This document shows positions 8,319-16,480 of a stretch of DNA of 32,949 bases, piece by piece (the stretch's first letter is position 1; each line of letters starts with the position of its first letter). The notes below the pieces were generated by a model that saw nothing but the letters and a program-made list of their open reading frames with translations, ran no database searches and was not told the origin of the DNA. The position numbers and the translations under genes are program-made. The stretch is from contig CAISXT010000043.1 in assembly GCA_903889525.1 (NCBI GenBank), positions 1 through 32,949 of the forward strand, written 5' to 3'. The DNA is from an uncultured Opitutia bacterium. GTDB taxonomy: Bacteria; Verrucomicrobiota; Verrucomicrobiia; Opitutales; UBA953.

Positions 8319-9371
8319 ATGGACGCCGCCGGATCCGAAGCTGAATTCAAGCGGACGAACCGCAAGCCGGCGTACCCAATCGGCGAAGAGCTCCGTGCTT
8401 ACCTCTCGCGTGAGGGCCGGGAGGTAACGTTGCCCGTTTCCTACGCCCAACTCCGCAATTTCAGTGCCGCCATGCCGCTGCTCGAACGCGGGAAGGATAC
8501 CCTCTGGGAGACCGTCGCTTACCCGCGAGATGAAATGGACCGCCTCTCCCAGGGTCTACTGGAGACCTACGCCCTCCTCCGCGGCGAAGGTGGCATGAAA
8601 GTATTCAGCCACGTATATGTGGACCGGGTCGACTTCTGTTCCTTTGGCAACTCCCAGCCGTTCCGGGTTCGTATCGTCAACGCCTACAACGAAAACCACG
8701 ATTACTTCTACGTGAAGATTGGCGACGCCTCGCGCGTCTGCGGGCTAGAGCTGGAGCACCTGCTCTCCCCGAACCGCATGCTCTACCTCACCTGGGGCGA
8801 AACCTTGGTCGAAGAACACGTGACCGGCATCCCGGGAGACATCTTCGCCGAAAAGTGGCTCGCCGCGGACGGCCACCACCCCGTACGCCTTGCTAAAGAA
8901 CTCATCAAGTTCGAGGAACGCTGCCTGGTCAGGCTTTTAGGCGACATGCGGGCTTATAATTTCGTCATCGCGGTCACCCCAGATTTCGACGCCACCGCCA
9001 TCCGCGTCCGGGCCATGGATTTTGACCAGCAAAGCTACGATGGCCGCCTACGATTCTACCTTCCCGGGTCATTTAAGGAAAATCGCCCCTTCACCCAGCT
9101 GTGCGCCAAGCATATTAACGCTGCTTCCGCTGCCCAATATCGCCGGGAGGAACAGTCGCTCATCCACCGCCGGCACCTCGCCGCACCCGATCGCGTGAAG
9201 GACTTGCTCGCCGCCATGCGGTCCAACCCTCTCACCACCAGCGAAAAGGCCATGGAATTGGCCGATGGGTTGGCCGAATACCACCGGGACCCCGCTTTCC
9301 GTCAACATACGGACATGGCAGGCCTGATCGGCGAAAGTCTCTCCCGGCTGGATCAGGTTTTGCGCTCTTAA
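8319..9371 (+). CDS. Uncharacterised protein, predicted protein-kinase-like/APH-like fold
   Basis: 350 aa ORF starting 2 nt after the NUDIX stop. Motifs in kinase order: YFYVKIGD, GLELEHLL, LLGDMRAYNFVI (D-x4-N), RAMDFDQQ (DFD). Confidence 0.6.
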   Translation: MDAAGSEAEFKRTNRKPAYPIGEELRAYLSREGREVTLPVSYAQLRNFSAAMPLLERGKDTLWETVAYPRDEMDRLSQGLLETYALLRGEGGMKVFSHVYVDRVDFCSFGNSQPFRVRIVNAYNENHDYFYVKIGDASRVCGLELEHLLSPNRMLYLTWGETLVEEHVTGIPGDIFAEKWLAADGHHPVRLAKELIKFEERCLVRLLGDMRAYNFVIAVTPDFDATAIRVRAMDFDQQSYDGRLRFYLPGSFKENRPFTQLCAKHINAASAAQYRREEQSLIHRRHLAAPDRVKDLLAAMRSNPLTTSEKAMELADGLAEYHRDPAFRQHTDMAGLIGESLSRLDQVLRS

Positions 9372-9423
9372 TAGTAAGCGCTGGACAGGACGCGCGCCGA
9401 GTGGGCAAACTCCGAGGCCTGCG

Positions 9424-11337
9424 ATGAGCGACTCTTTAAGGCACGAATGCGGCATTGCCCTTGTCCGGCTGACCAAGGACCTAAAGTGGTATCAGGAGAA
9501 GTACGGCACTCCGCTCCACGGCTTCAATCAACTCTTCCTCCTGATGGAGAAGCAGCACAATCGTGGCCAGGACGGCGCCGGCATTGGTTGCGTCAAGATT
9601 GGGGCCGAAAATGGCGAGGCCTTTCTCTTTCGCGACCGTGAAATCGGCGCCCAAGGCCTGACCCAGATTTTCACACGCCAGATCAAGACCTACTCCGATA
9701 AGATGCGCGAGGCGGTCATCGTCCCCGAATTCCCGGAAACAGTTAAGCGTCATTTCGACTTCGGAGGCGAACTCCTGCTCGGCCACCTGCGCTACGGCAC
9801 CTCGGGCAACTTCGATTCCGTCTCTTGCCACCCTTACGCCCGCAAGTCCATCTGGCCCACTCGCAACCTGCTCGTCGCCGGCAATTTCAACCTGACGAAT
9901 ACGAGCGAGCTCAATAGCTCGCTGACCGAGCGCGGTGCGCACGTCATCTATTCGACCGACACGCAATCCATCCTCGAGGAAATCGGCTTCTGGCTCGACG
10001 AAGAACACGACCGACTCTTCAAGGCCTTTAAAGACCAAGGGCTCGAAGGTACGGCCGTGCAGACGGAAATCTCGAAGCACCTGGACGTCGGCAACGTCCT
10101 GCGCAAGGCCGCCAAGAACTGGGATGGCGGTTATGCCATCGCCGGACTGATTGGTAACGGCGATAGCTTTGTCATCCGCGACCCCAACGGCATCCGCCCT
10201 TGCTGGTATGCCCGCACGGAAGATCTCATCGCGGTGGCCTCCGAGCGCGTCGCGCTCATGACCATCGTCGGCGTGAACCAAGAAGACGTGCACGAACTGC
10301 CTCCAGGCTCGGCGTTAATCATAAAGGCCGACGGCCGTCATTCGATCGAATCCTTCCACGCCCCTGGCGAGGTCCGCTCCTGCTCCTTCGAGCGCATCTA
10401 CTTCTCGCGCGGTAACGATCCCGCAATCTACGCCGAACGCAAGGCCCTCGGGGCGGCCCTCGCCGACGACGTCATCGCGCAGATCCGCGACGACCACGAC
10501 AACGCGGTCTTTTCCTATATCCCGAATACGGCGGAAATCGCCTGGTATGGCCTCATGGAAGAACTCCGAAAGCGCCGCCGCGCGCAGGTCCGTGATCGCT
10601 TGGTCGACGCCCAGCGCGCGGGCAAGCTTGACGAGGCGATGATCGATAAGCTGGTGCTCGGTGGCTGGCCCCGCGGCGAAAAGGTCGCCCATAAAGACGT
10701 CAAACTACGCACGTTCATCTCCCAAGAGAAGAACCGCATGCAGATGGCCTCGCACGTCTACGATATCTCCTACGGCACCGTGCGCGATGGTGATACGCTC
10801 GTCTGCGTCGATGACTCCATCGTCCGCGGCACCACCCTTCGGCAATCCATCCTCCGGATTCTCGCCCGGCCTAATCCGAAGCGGATTGTCATCGCCTCGA
10901 CGGCGCCGCAAATCCGCTACCCGGATTGTTACGGTATCGACATGTCCGAGATGGGCAAATTCTTGGCCTTCCAAGCGACCGTCGCCCTGTGCAAGGATCG
11001 CGGCAAGACCGACCTGCTGCGCGAGGTCTACGAAGATTGCGTCGCCCAGTCAAAGAAGCCGACGAAGGAGATGCAGAACCACGTCCGCCGACTTTACGAC
11101 GCCTTCACGGAAATTGAAATTGCCGCGAAGGCCGCGGAACTCGTCTACCCTACTAAGTGTGCTTGGAAGGGTGAATTGATCCTGGTCTTCCAAAAGATTG
11201 ATGCCCTCCACAAGGCCTGCCCGACCAGTCAGGGTGACTGGTATTTCACTGGCAACTATCCGACGCCGGGCGGCCTCGGCGTGCTCAATCAAGCCTTCAT
11301 CAACTACTGGGAAAAGCGCGAAGGCCGCTCCTACTGA
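9424..11337 (+). CDS. purF: Amidophosphoribosyltransferase, long form
   Basis: 637 aa; MSDSLRHECGIALVRL (Cys9 nucleophile context), QHNRGQDGAGI, HLRYGTSG, RDPNGIRPCW, PRPP-binding VCVDDSIVRGTTLRQSI. Confidence 0.93.
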   Translation: MSDSLRHECGIALVRLTKDLKWYQEKYGTPLHGFNQLFLLMEKQHNRGQDGAGIGCVKIGAENGEAFLFRDREIGAQGLTQIFTRQIKTYSDKMREAVIVPEFPETVKRHFDFGGELLLGHLRYGTSGNFDSVSCHPYARKSIWPTRNLLVAGNFNLTNTSELNSSLTERGAHVIYSTDTQSILEEIGFWLDEEHDRLFKAFKDQGLEGTAVQTEISKHLDVGNVLRKAAKNWDGGYAIAGLIGNGDSFVIRDPNGIRPCWYARTEDLIAVASERVALMTIVGVNQEDVHELPPGSALIIKADGRHSIESFHAPGEVRSCSFERIYFSRGNDPAIYAERKALGAALADDVIAQIRDDHDNAVFSYIPNTAEIAWYGLMEELRKRRRAQVRDRLVDAQRAGKLDEAMIDKLVLGGWPRGEKVAHKDVKLRTFISQEKNRMQMASHVYDISYGTVRDGDTLVCVDDSIVRGTTLRQSILRILARPNPKRIVIASTAPQIRYPDCYGIDMSEMGKFLAFQATVALCKDRGKTDLLREVYEDCVAQSKKPTKEMQNHVRRLYDAFTEIEIAAKAAELVYPTKCAWKGELILVFQKIDALHKACPTSQGDWYFTGNYPTPGGLGVLNQAFINYWEKREGRSY

Positions 11338-12684
11338 TCAGGCGTAGAGCTTGAAGCGGGCCGTCCGGGCGCGGAAGTTTTCGGCTTCGGTGTTCCATTG
11401 GGCCATCCAGCGGGCGAGGTCGACTTTGGCGCCGCGCATTCGCAGGTCCTCGAAGAAGGCCTCGCTCCCGGTGTGCTTAATGAAAAGTTCGCGCTCGCTC
11501 TTGGTGGCCTTCGCAAAGGGGTTACTGGAATCCCAGATACACGCTTGGCGCATCATGTGCAGGGAAATCGCCGTGGGGCGGAAACGCGGATAATCGGTAA
11601 TGGAAAGATACACGCCCTGCGTACCATCGGGCATCGTGCGCGGCTCCATCGCTAGGCCGGGGACGGTGTTGCCGAGCGTAGCAATGATGTCCGTCGCATG
11701 GCGGCGGCTATATTTGATAAAACGGAACGGCATCTGCTCGCCGAAGCTGTGGCTGAAGTCGCCGAGCTGGCAGCCTAAGCCCACCATCGCGTAACCCATC
11801 GCCGCCTGAGCGGTCGGGATACGCGGGGACGTTGGGGTCCATTTTAATCCTGTCCGATCCCACGTCATCGCACGCGTCCAGCCGCGCATGGGGATGACCT
11901 CCAGCACGCCACGGCGGCGCTTGGCGTCGTCCATCTCCAGCACGCCGGGGGTGGCGACGGCCCAGCGGGCAATTTCCCCAATCGTTAAACCGTGCACATA
12001 GGGCATTTCGTAGGCGCCCACGTAGCTACGCCACTTGCGATCCAGAAACGGCCCGTCGACCTTTTCGCCGCCTAGCGGATTAGGGCGATCGAGCACGATG
12101 ACTCGGATGGGGCGATCGAGGGAGAAGCACGCCTCGATGACGTAGCGCATGCAGCTGATGTAAGTGTACGAACGTGAGCCCACATCCTGGAAATCAATGA
12201 TGACGGCATCCAGGCCAGCGAGCATCTCGGGCGTCGGCTTGCGCGTGGCTCCGTAAAGCGAATAGACCGGCAACCCTGTCCGCGCGTCCTTGGCATTCTT
12301 GATCGCGATTTCAGCGGCGGCATTACCATCGATACCGTGTTCAGGCCCGAAGAGCTTGAGGAGTTTCACACCGGGCGCGCGGGCCAGCACATCAACCGTC
12401 CGTAATCCCAGGCCATTGACGCCGGCCCGATGCGTCACGAGCCCACAGCGGAGCCCGCGCAGCGAAGCGAAACCATCCGCCTCAAGGCTATCGATACCTA
12501 GCATGATGCGACCACGTGCCGTCGACGCGCGCGGGCCGATGCTGGAATTCGCAGGGGCGGCGGGCGCCACGGAGAAGGCGGGGCCGGGAGAGCCGCCGCC
12601 GCCCGCTCCGCCAGAACAACCGGTAACAAAAGTTGCGCCGAGGGAACCTAAGGCGGTGAGATGAAGAAACTCGCGGCGGTCCAT
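11338..12684 (-). CDS. DUF1343 / NamZ-like (exo-beta-N-acetylmuramidase family) lipoprotein
   Basis: MDRREFLHLTALGSLGATFVTGCSGG (Tat-like RR plus lipobox), GIDSL, GLVTHRAGV, LFGPEHGIDGNAAAE, PVYSLYG, DFQDVGSRSYTYISCM, VLDRPNPLGG. Start 12684 preferred over 12729. Confidence 0.9.
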   Translation of the reverse strand: MDRREFLHLTALGSLGATFVTGCSGGAGGGGSPGPAFSVAPAAPANSSIGPRASTARGRIMLGIDSLEADGFASLRGLRCGLVTHRAGVNGLGLRTVDVLARAPGVKLLKLFGPEHGIDGNAAAEIAIKNAKDARTGLPVYSLYGATRKPTPEMLAGLDAVIIDFQDVGSRSYTYISCMRYVIEACFSLDRPIRVIVLDRPNPLGGEKVDGPFLDRKWRSYVGAYEMPYVHGLTIGEIARWAVATPGVLEMDDAKRRRGVLEVIPMRGWTRAMTWDRTGLKWTPTSPRIPTAQAAMGYAMVGLGCQLGDFSHSFGEQMPFRFIKYSRRHATDIIATLGNTVPGLAMEPRTMPDGTQGVYLSITDYPRFRPTAISLHMMRQACIWDSSNPFAKATKSERELFIKHTGSEAFFEDLRMRGAKVDLARWMAQWNTEAENFRARTARFKLYA

Positions 12685-12813
12685 GGGGTTTGGGTAGCGG
12701 CATCCTCGGTGTTTTGCCGACGGGTTCAAAGTCTGAATTCAATTATCGGAGGAACGCCGCGGGTGGGTCGAAAATCCGTTTGCAGAGAACGGCTGGTCCT
12801 CCACCTTCAACGC

Positions 12814-13395
12814 ATGCGCGTCGCCCTCCTTGGCTCCGGTCGCGGCTCCAATGCCGACGCCGTCTTCCGCGCCCAAGCCGAAGGGCGCCTCGGCAAGGCA
12901 AAGGTAGTTGGGATTTGGTGCGACGTACCCACGGCCAAGATGCTGGAGCTCGGCCCGAAATACGGAGTCCCGGCCCGCTTCCTGGATACTGGCCCCTTTA
13001 AAACCAAATTCTCGCCGGAGCGCGAACTCGCTTGGGCCGAGGCTTTGAAGGCTGAACAGGTCGACTTGGTCGTCTTGGCGGGCTTTATGCGCGTCATCAA
13101 GGCGCCCCTGCTCGAGGCTTTCTCTGGCCGGATCATCAATCTGCACCCCAGCTTACTCCCCGCCTTCCCGGGGCTCGATGGCATCGGCCAGGCTTGGAAG
13201 GCGAATGTGCCGGAGGCTGGCTGCACCGTCCATTGGGTTAATGCCGAGATCGATGGCGGCGCCCACCTCGGCCAGACCCGCGTCAGCCGCACGCCTGACG
13301 ATACTCTAGAATCGTTCGCGAATAAAATCCACGCCGCCGAGCACGCATTACTCCCCGCCGTGATCGCCCGACTGAGCGAAAGCCTTACCCCATGA
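12814..13395 (+). CDS. purN: Phosphoribosylglycinamide formyltransferase
   Basis: MRVALLGSGRGSNADAVF, LAGFMRVI, IINLHPSLLPAFPG, GCTVHWVNAEIDGG; internal ATG at 12814 preferred over ORF start 12661. Confidence 0.93.
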   Translation: MRVALLGSGRGSNADAVFRAQAEGRLGKAKVVGIWCDVPTAKMLELGPKYGVPARFLDTGPFKTKFSPERELAWAEALKAEQVDLVVLAGFMRVIKAPLLEAFSGRIINLHPSLLPAFPGLDGIGQAWKANVPEAGCTVHWVNAEIDGGAHLGQTRVSRTPDDTLESFANKIHAAEHALLPAVIARLSESLTP

Positions 13396-14279
13396 TCGAA
13401 CTGAAGTGCCCCATCCATGAGGACATGGTCCAGCCCCTCGAGGACCATTTCTGCGAGCTTACCCGCTCGAACTGGATGCTCTTCCATGAAGGCCCGGGGC
13501 AACCGCACTTCGTGATGGGCTACTTCGAGACGAAACCGGAAGCGGATGAAGCCTGGGCCGGACTGCGCAAGGCCTTTAAAAAACTCCCCGAGGCCTATGA
13601 TGAAACGATTCTCGCCGACAAGGACTGGAAGGAAGCCTACAAAGAGCACCTGAAGCCTTGGGATTACGGTCGCTTGCACTGGGTCCCGGCTTGGATGCGA
13701 GGAAAGCATGCCGTGCCGGCCGACGCCGCGGTGATCTGGTTCGACGCCGGCCTGGCCTTCGGTACGGGCGACCACCCGACCACCCGCCTCTGTGCCATCC
13801 GCCTGATGGATTTTCTGGAAAGCCACCCGGCGACTAAAGTTTCGGTGACCGATGCCGGTTGCGGCTCTGGTATCCTCGCCCTCTCCGCCGCCAAACTCGG
13901 CTGCGAGCGCATCGCCGGCTTCGACCGCGACCCGGAATCCGTCCGCGTGAGCATCGCCAACCGCAGTGACAATGGTATCGCCGATGAGGCGGTGGCCTTC
14001 CATCACGCCGGGCTTGAAGAAGGTTTCCGGCTCACTGGCCGAGCCGACGTCGTCCTGGCGAATATCATCAGCGACGTCCTCTGCATCTACGCCGATAACC
14101 TCGTCGACTCCGTCAGCCCAGGCGGCGTCTTGGCCCTCAGTGGCATCCTCGCCAAAGAGCAGGACTCTGTCCGCGCCCACTTCGAGGCCAAGTGTCGCGA
14201 AGCGTGGGGCGATGGGATGAAGTCCGCCGGTCGCATCATGGGCGAGTGGAGCGACGTCGCACTCTTTCGCCCGCTCTGA
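13392..14279 (+). CDS. prmA: Ribosomal protein L11 methyltransferase family protein
   Basis: DPGLAFGTGDHPTT-like block FDAGLAFGTGDHPTTRLC, DAGCGSGILALSAAKLG, ADVVLANIISDVL. ATGA overlap with purN. Confidence 0.92.
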   Translation: MIELKCPIHEDMVQPLEDHFCELTRSNWMLFHEGPGQPHFVMGYFETKPEADEAWAGLRKAFKKLPEAYDETILADKDWKEAYKEHLKPWDYGRLHWVPAWMRGKHAVPADAAVIWFDAGLAFGTGDHPTTRLCAIRLMDFLESHPATKVSVTDAGCGSGILALSAAKLGCERIAGFDRDPESVRVSIANRSDNGIADEAVAFHHAGLEEGFRLTGRADVVLANIISDVLCIYADNLVDSVSPGGVLALSGILAKEQDSVRAHFEAKCREAWGDGMKSAGRIMGEWSDVALFRPL

Positions 14280-14317
14280 GCATTTGCTTCGCCAGCCCTT
14301 CCCCCTTCCCTCGACCC

Positions 14318-14770
14318 ATGCCTGACCCCACCGCTCAACGCATCCGTTTCGGCCGCATCATCTCGATAGCGTTTGGAGTTCTGTGTATCGCCCTCGGCGT
14401 CAATGGACTCCTCGGTGGCTTCAGCCTCGGTTCTTTGCATGTCCCGCCGCGCTGGAATCCCGCCGTCGTCACCTTCCCCGTCGCCCTCCGCGCGGAGTGC
14501 TGGTTCTTCATCGGATACGCCTTTCTTCTATTCCTGCCCTGGCGACGAATCACCAGTGTTAAGCTCTGGAGCTGGCTCTTCGCGCTGCTGTGTGTCACGT
14601 CCGTGCTCTTCGCCTTCACGATGATCTGCGAAGTAATGGCGAAAAACTATATCGCTCAAAACGCCCACCTAAAGGCGAAGATTCCTGTCTTCCAGGCGGT
14701 GCTGCTCTTTCTCGGACTAGGTCAGATTCCGATCGAACTGTTCAGTCGCAAGCCCGAGCTGCTCGACTAA
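14318..14770 (+). CDS. Small membrane protein of unknown function (about four predicted TM helices)
   Basis: 150 aa from ATG 14318; hydrophobic segments IISIAFGVLCIALGVNGLLGG, WFFIGYAFLLFLPW, LWSWLFALLCVTSVLFAFTMI, VFQAVLLFLGLGQI. Confidence 0.7.
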   Translation: MPDPTAQRIRFGRIISIAFGVLCIALGVNGLLGGFSLGSLHVPPRWNPAVVTFPVALRAECWFFIGYAFLLFLPWRRITSVKLWSWLFALLCVTSVLFAFTMICEVMAKNYIAQNAHLKAKIPVFQAVLLFLGLGQIPIELFSRKPELLD

Positions 14771-15904
14771 TTAGAGTGCGGCGTGCAGCGCTTCAGCGCG
14801 GCGAATGGCTTCCTCAACGGTCGCGGCCGTCACGGTAATATGGCCCATCTTACGGCCGGGTGCAGCCTTGCCCTTGTCGTACAAGTGAAGTTTCGCGGCA
14901 GGATCCGCCAGGACCTTGGTCCAATCGGGCTCCTGCCCATTCCGCCAAAGATCGCCGAGGAGGTTAACCATCGCGGATGGCGCGAGCGGCTTCGTGCCGC
15001 CAAGCGGTAGGCCGCACACGGCGCGGATGTGTTGCTCAAACTGGCTGGTTTCATTGGCGTCGAAAGTCTGGTGGCCGCTGTTGTGCGGTCGCGGAGCCAG
15101 TTCATTCACGACGATCCGTCCTTCCTTCACGAACATCTCTACAGCCAGGAGGCCGACGAGGCTGATCTTCTCGGCGATGCTGAGCGCCAAGGCACGCGCC
15201 TCGGTGGCGGTGGCTTCGGAGATGCGGGCTGGCGAAATCGAGAGGTGAAGGATGTGGTTCCGATGGATATTTTCGGCCGGGTCGTGGACTGCGGTGCGAC
15301 CATCAACCGTACGCGCCACAAGTACCGAAATCTCCATCTGGAACGGCACCCACGCTTCAAGTACCCCGACGGCGCCACCAATCTTATGCCACGCTGCCGC
15401 GAGATCCGCCTCGGCGGTCGGCAACTTGACCTGACCTTTGCCATCATAACCGAAATCCGCGGTCTTCAATACGCAGGGGAAACCGATGGTCTGCACGGCT
15501 GCCTGTAATTCAACGAGCGAGGACACCACGGCGAAGTTGGCACATGGGATACCCGCTGTGCGGAGAAACTCTTTCTCGCGGCGGCGATTCTGGCAGATAG
15601 CTAAGACATTAGCCGAAGGGTGACTGGGCACGGACTTTGCGACGAACTCGACGGTCGCCGGCGGGATATTCTCGAACTCGAGCGTAATCCGTCCGCAACC
15701 TTGTGCGAAGCGGGTAAGTGCGGCCGTGTCACTCCACTCGGCCGTCACGTGTTCGTCGGCAATGCCCGCGGCGCAAGCGCCGGACGCCGGGTCAAACGTA
15801 CGCACCTTATAGCCCATCCGGCGGGCGGCGATGGCGGACATCCGGCCGAGCTGGCCGCCGCCGAGAATGCCGATGGTGCCACCAGGTAACAGAGGATGCT
15901 CCAT
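14771..15904 (-). CDS. purK: 5-(carboxyamino)imidazole ribonucleotide synthase
   Basis: GGTIGILGGGQLGRMSAIAARRMGYKV, TLEFENIP, VLKTADFGYDGKGQ, NELAPRPHNSGHQTFDANETSQFEQH. Confidence 0.97.
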   Translation of the reverse strand: MEHPLLPGGTIGILGGGQLGRMSAIAARRMGYKVRTFDPASGACAAGIADEHVTAEWSDTAALTRFAQGCGRITLEFENIPPATVEFVAKSVPSHPSANVLAICQNRRREKEFLRTAGIPCANFAVVSSLVELQAAVQTIGFPCVLKTADFGYDGKGQVKLPTAEADLAAAWHKIGGAVGVLEAWVPFQMEISVLVARTVDGRTAVHDPAENIHRNHILHLSISPARISEATATEARALALSIAEKISLVGLLAVEMFVKEGRIVVNELAPRPHNSGHQTFDANETSQFEQHIRAVCGLPLGGTKPLAPSAMVNLLGDLWRNGQEPDWTKVLADPAAKLHLYDKGKAAPGRKMGHITVTAATVEEAIRRAEALHAAL

Positions 15905-15907
15905 GGC

Positions 15908-16429
15908 TTAACGCTTCTTGCCCTTGCGGCCAGGAATCGGGTTATCGAGCACGGCCTTCGTTTGCGCGGCGCGGTAAGCATCGAGTTTTTTCGCTAACTT
16001 CGGATCAGACAGAGCGAGGATGGCCGCCGCACCGAGCGCGGCGTTGACCGCGCCGGCCCGGCCAACGGCAAAGGTATGTACCGGAATTCCCGCGGGCATC
16101 TGCACAATCGAGAGAAGGGAGTCGATGCCGTCCAGAGACTTGGATTGCACCGGTACGCCCAACACGGGCAAAGAAGTCATTGCCGCCACCATCCCCGGAA
16201 GATGCGCGGCGCCACCGGCACCAGCGATGATGACCTGCAGGCCGCGGGACCGAGCGGCCAAGGCGTAATCCTTTAATTTGAGAGGCGTGCGGTGGGCGCT
16301 CACCACCTCGGCTTCGTAAGCAACGCCGAGGTTCTTGAGGATCTCAGCGGTATTCATCATCGTCTCCCAATCCGATTGGGAGCCCATGATAATGCCGACC
16401 TTGGGAACGGAGGAGAGCGCACGAGCCAT
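15908..16429 (-). CDS. purE: 5-(carboxyamino)imidazole ribonucleotide mutase
   Basis: [51 protein letters not shown]. Confidence 0.97.
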   Translation of the reverse strand: MARALSSVPKVGIIMGSQSDWETMMNTAEILKNLGVAYEAEVVSAHRTPLKLKDYALAARSRGLQVIIAGAGGAAHLPGMVAAMTSLPVLGVPVQSKSLDGIDSLLSIVQMPAGIPVHTFAVGRAGAVNAALGAAAILALSDPKLAKKLDAYRAAQTKAVLDNPIPGRKGKKR

Positions 16430-16480
16430 AGGCGTAGCGTGGCCAAGGCTTGCCCGCCTGTGAAGCCCGAACCTACAAAA

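Noticed and set aside
12661-12813. N-terminal extension of purN (51 codons in the ORF track)
   Set aside because: The conserved PurN N-terminus MRVALLGSGRGSN begins at 12814; the upstream part overlaps the divergent NamZ-like gene start and looks non-coding.
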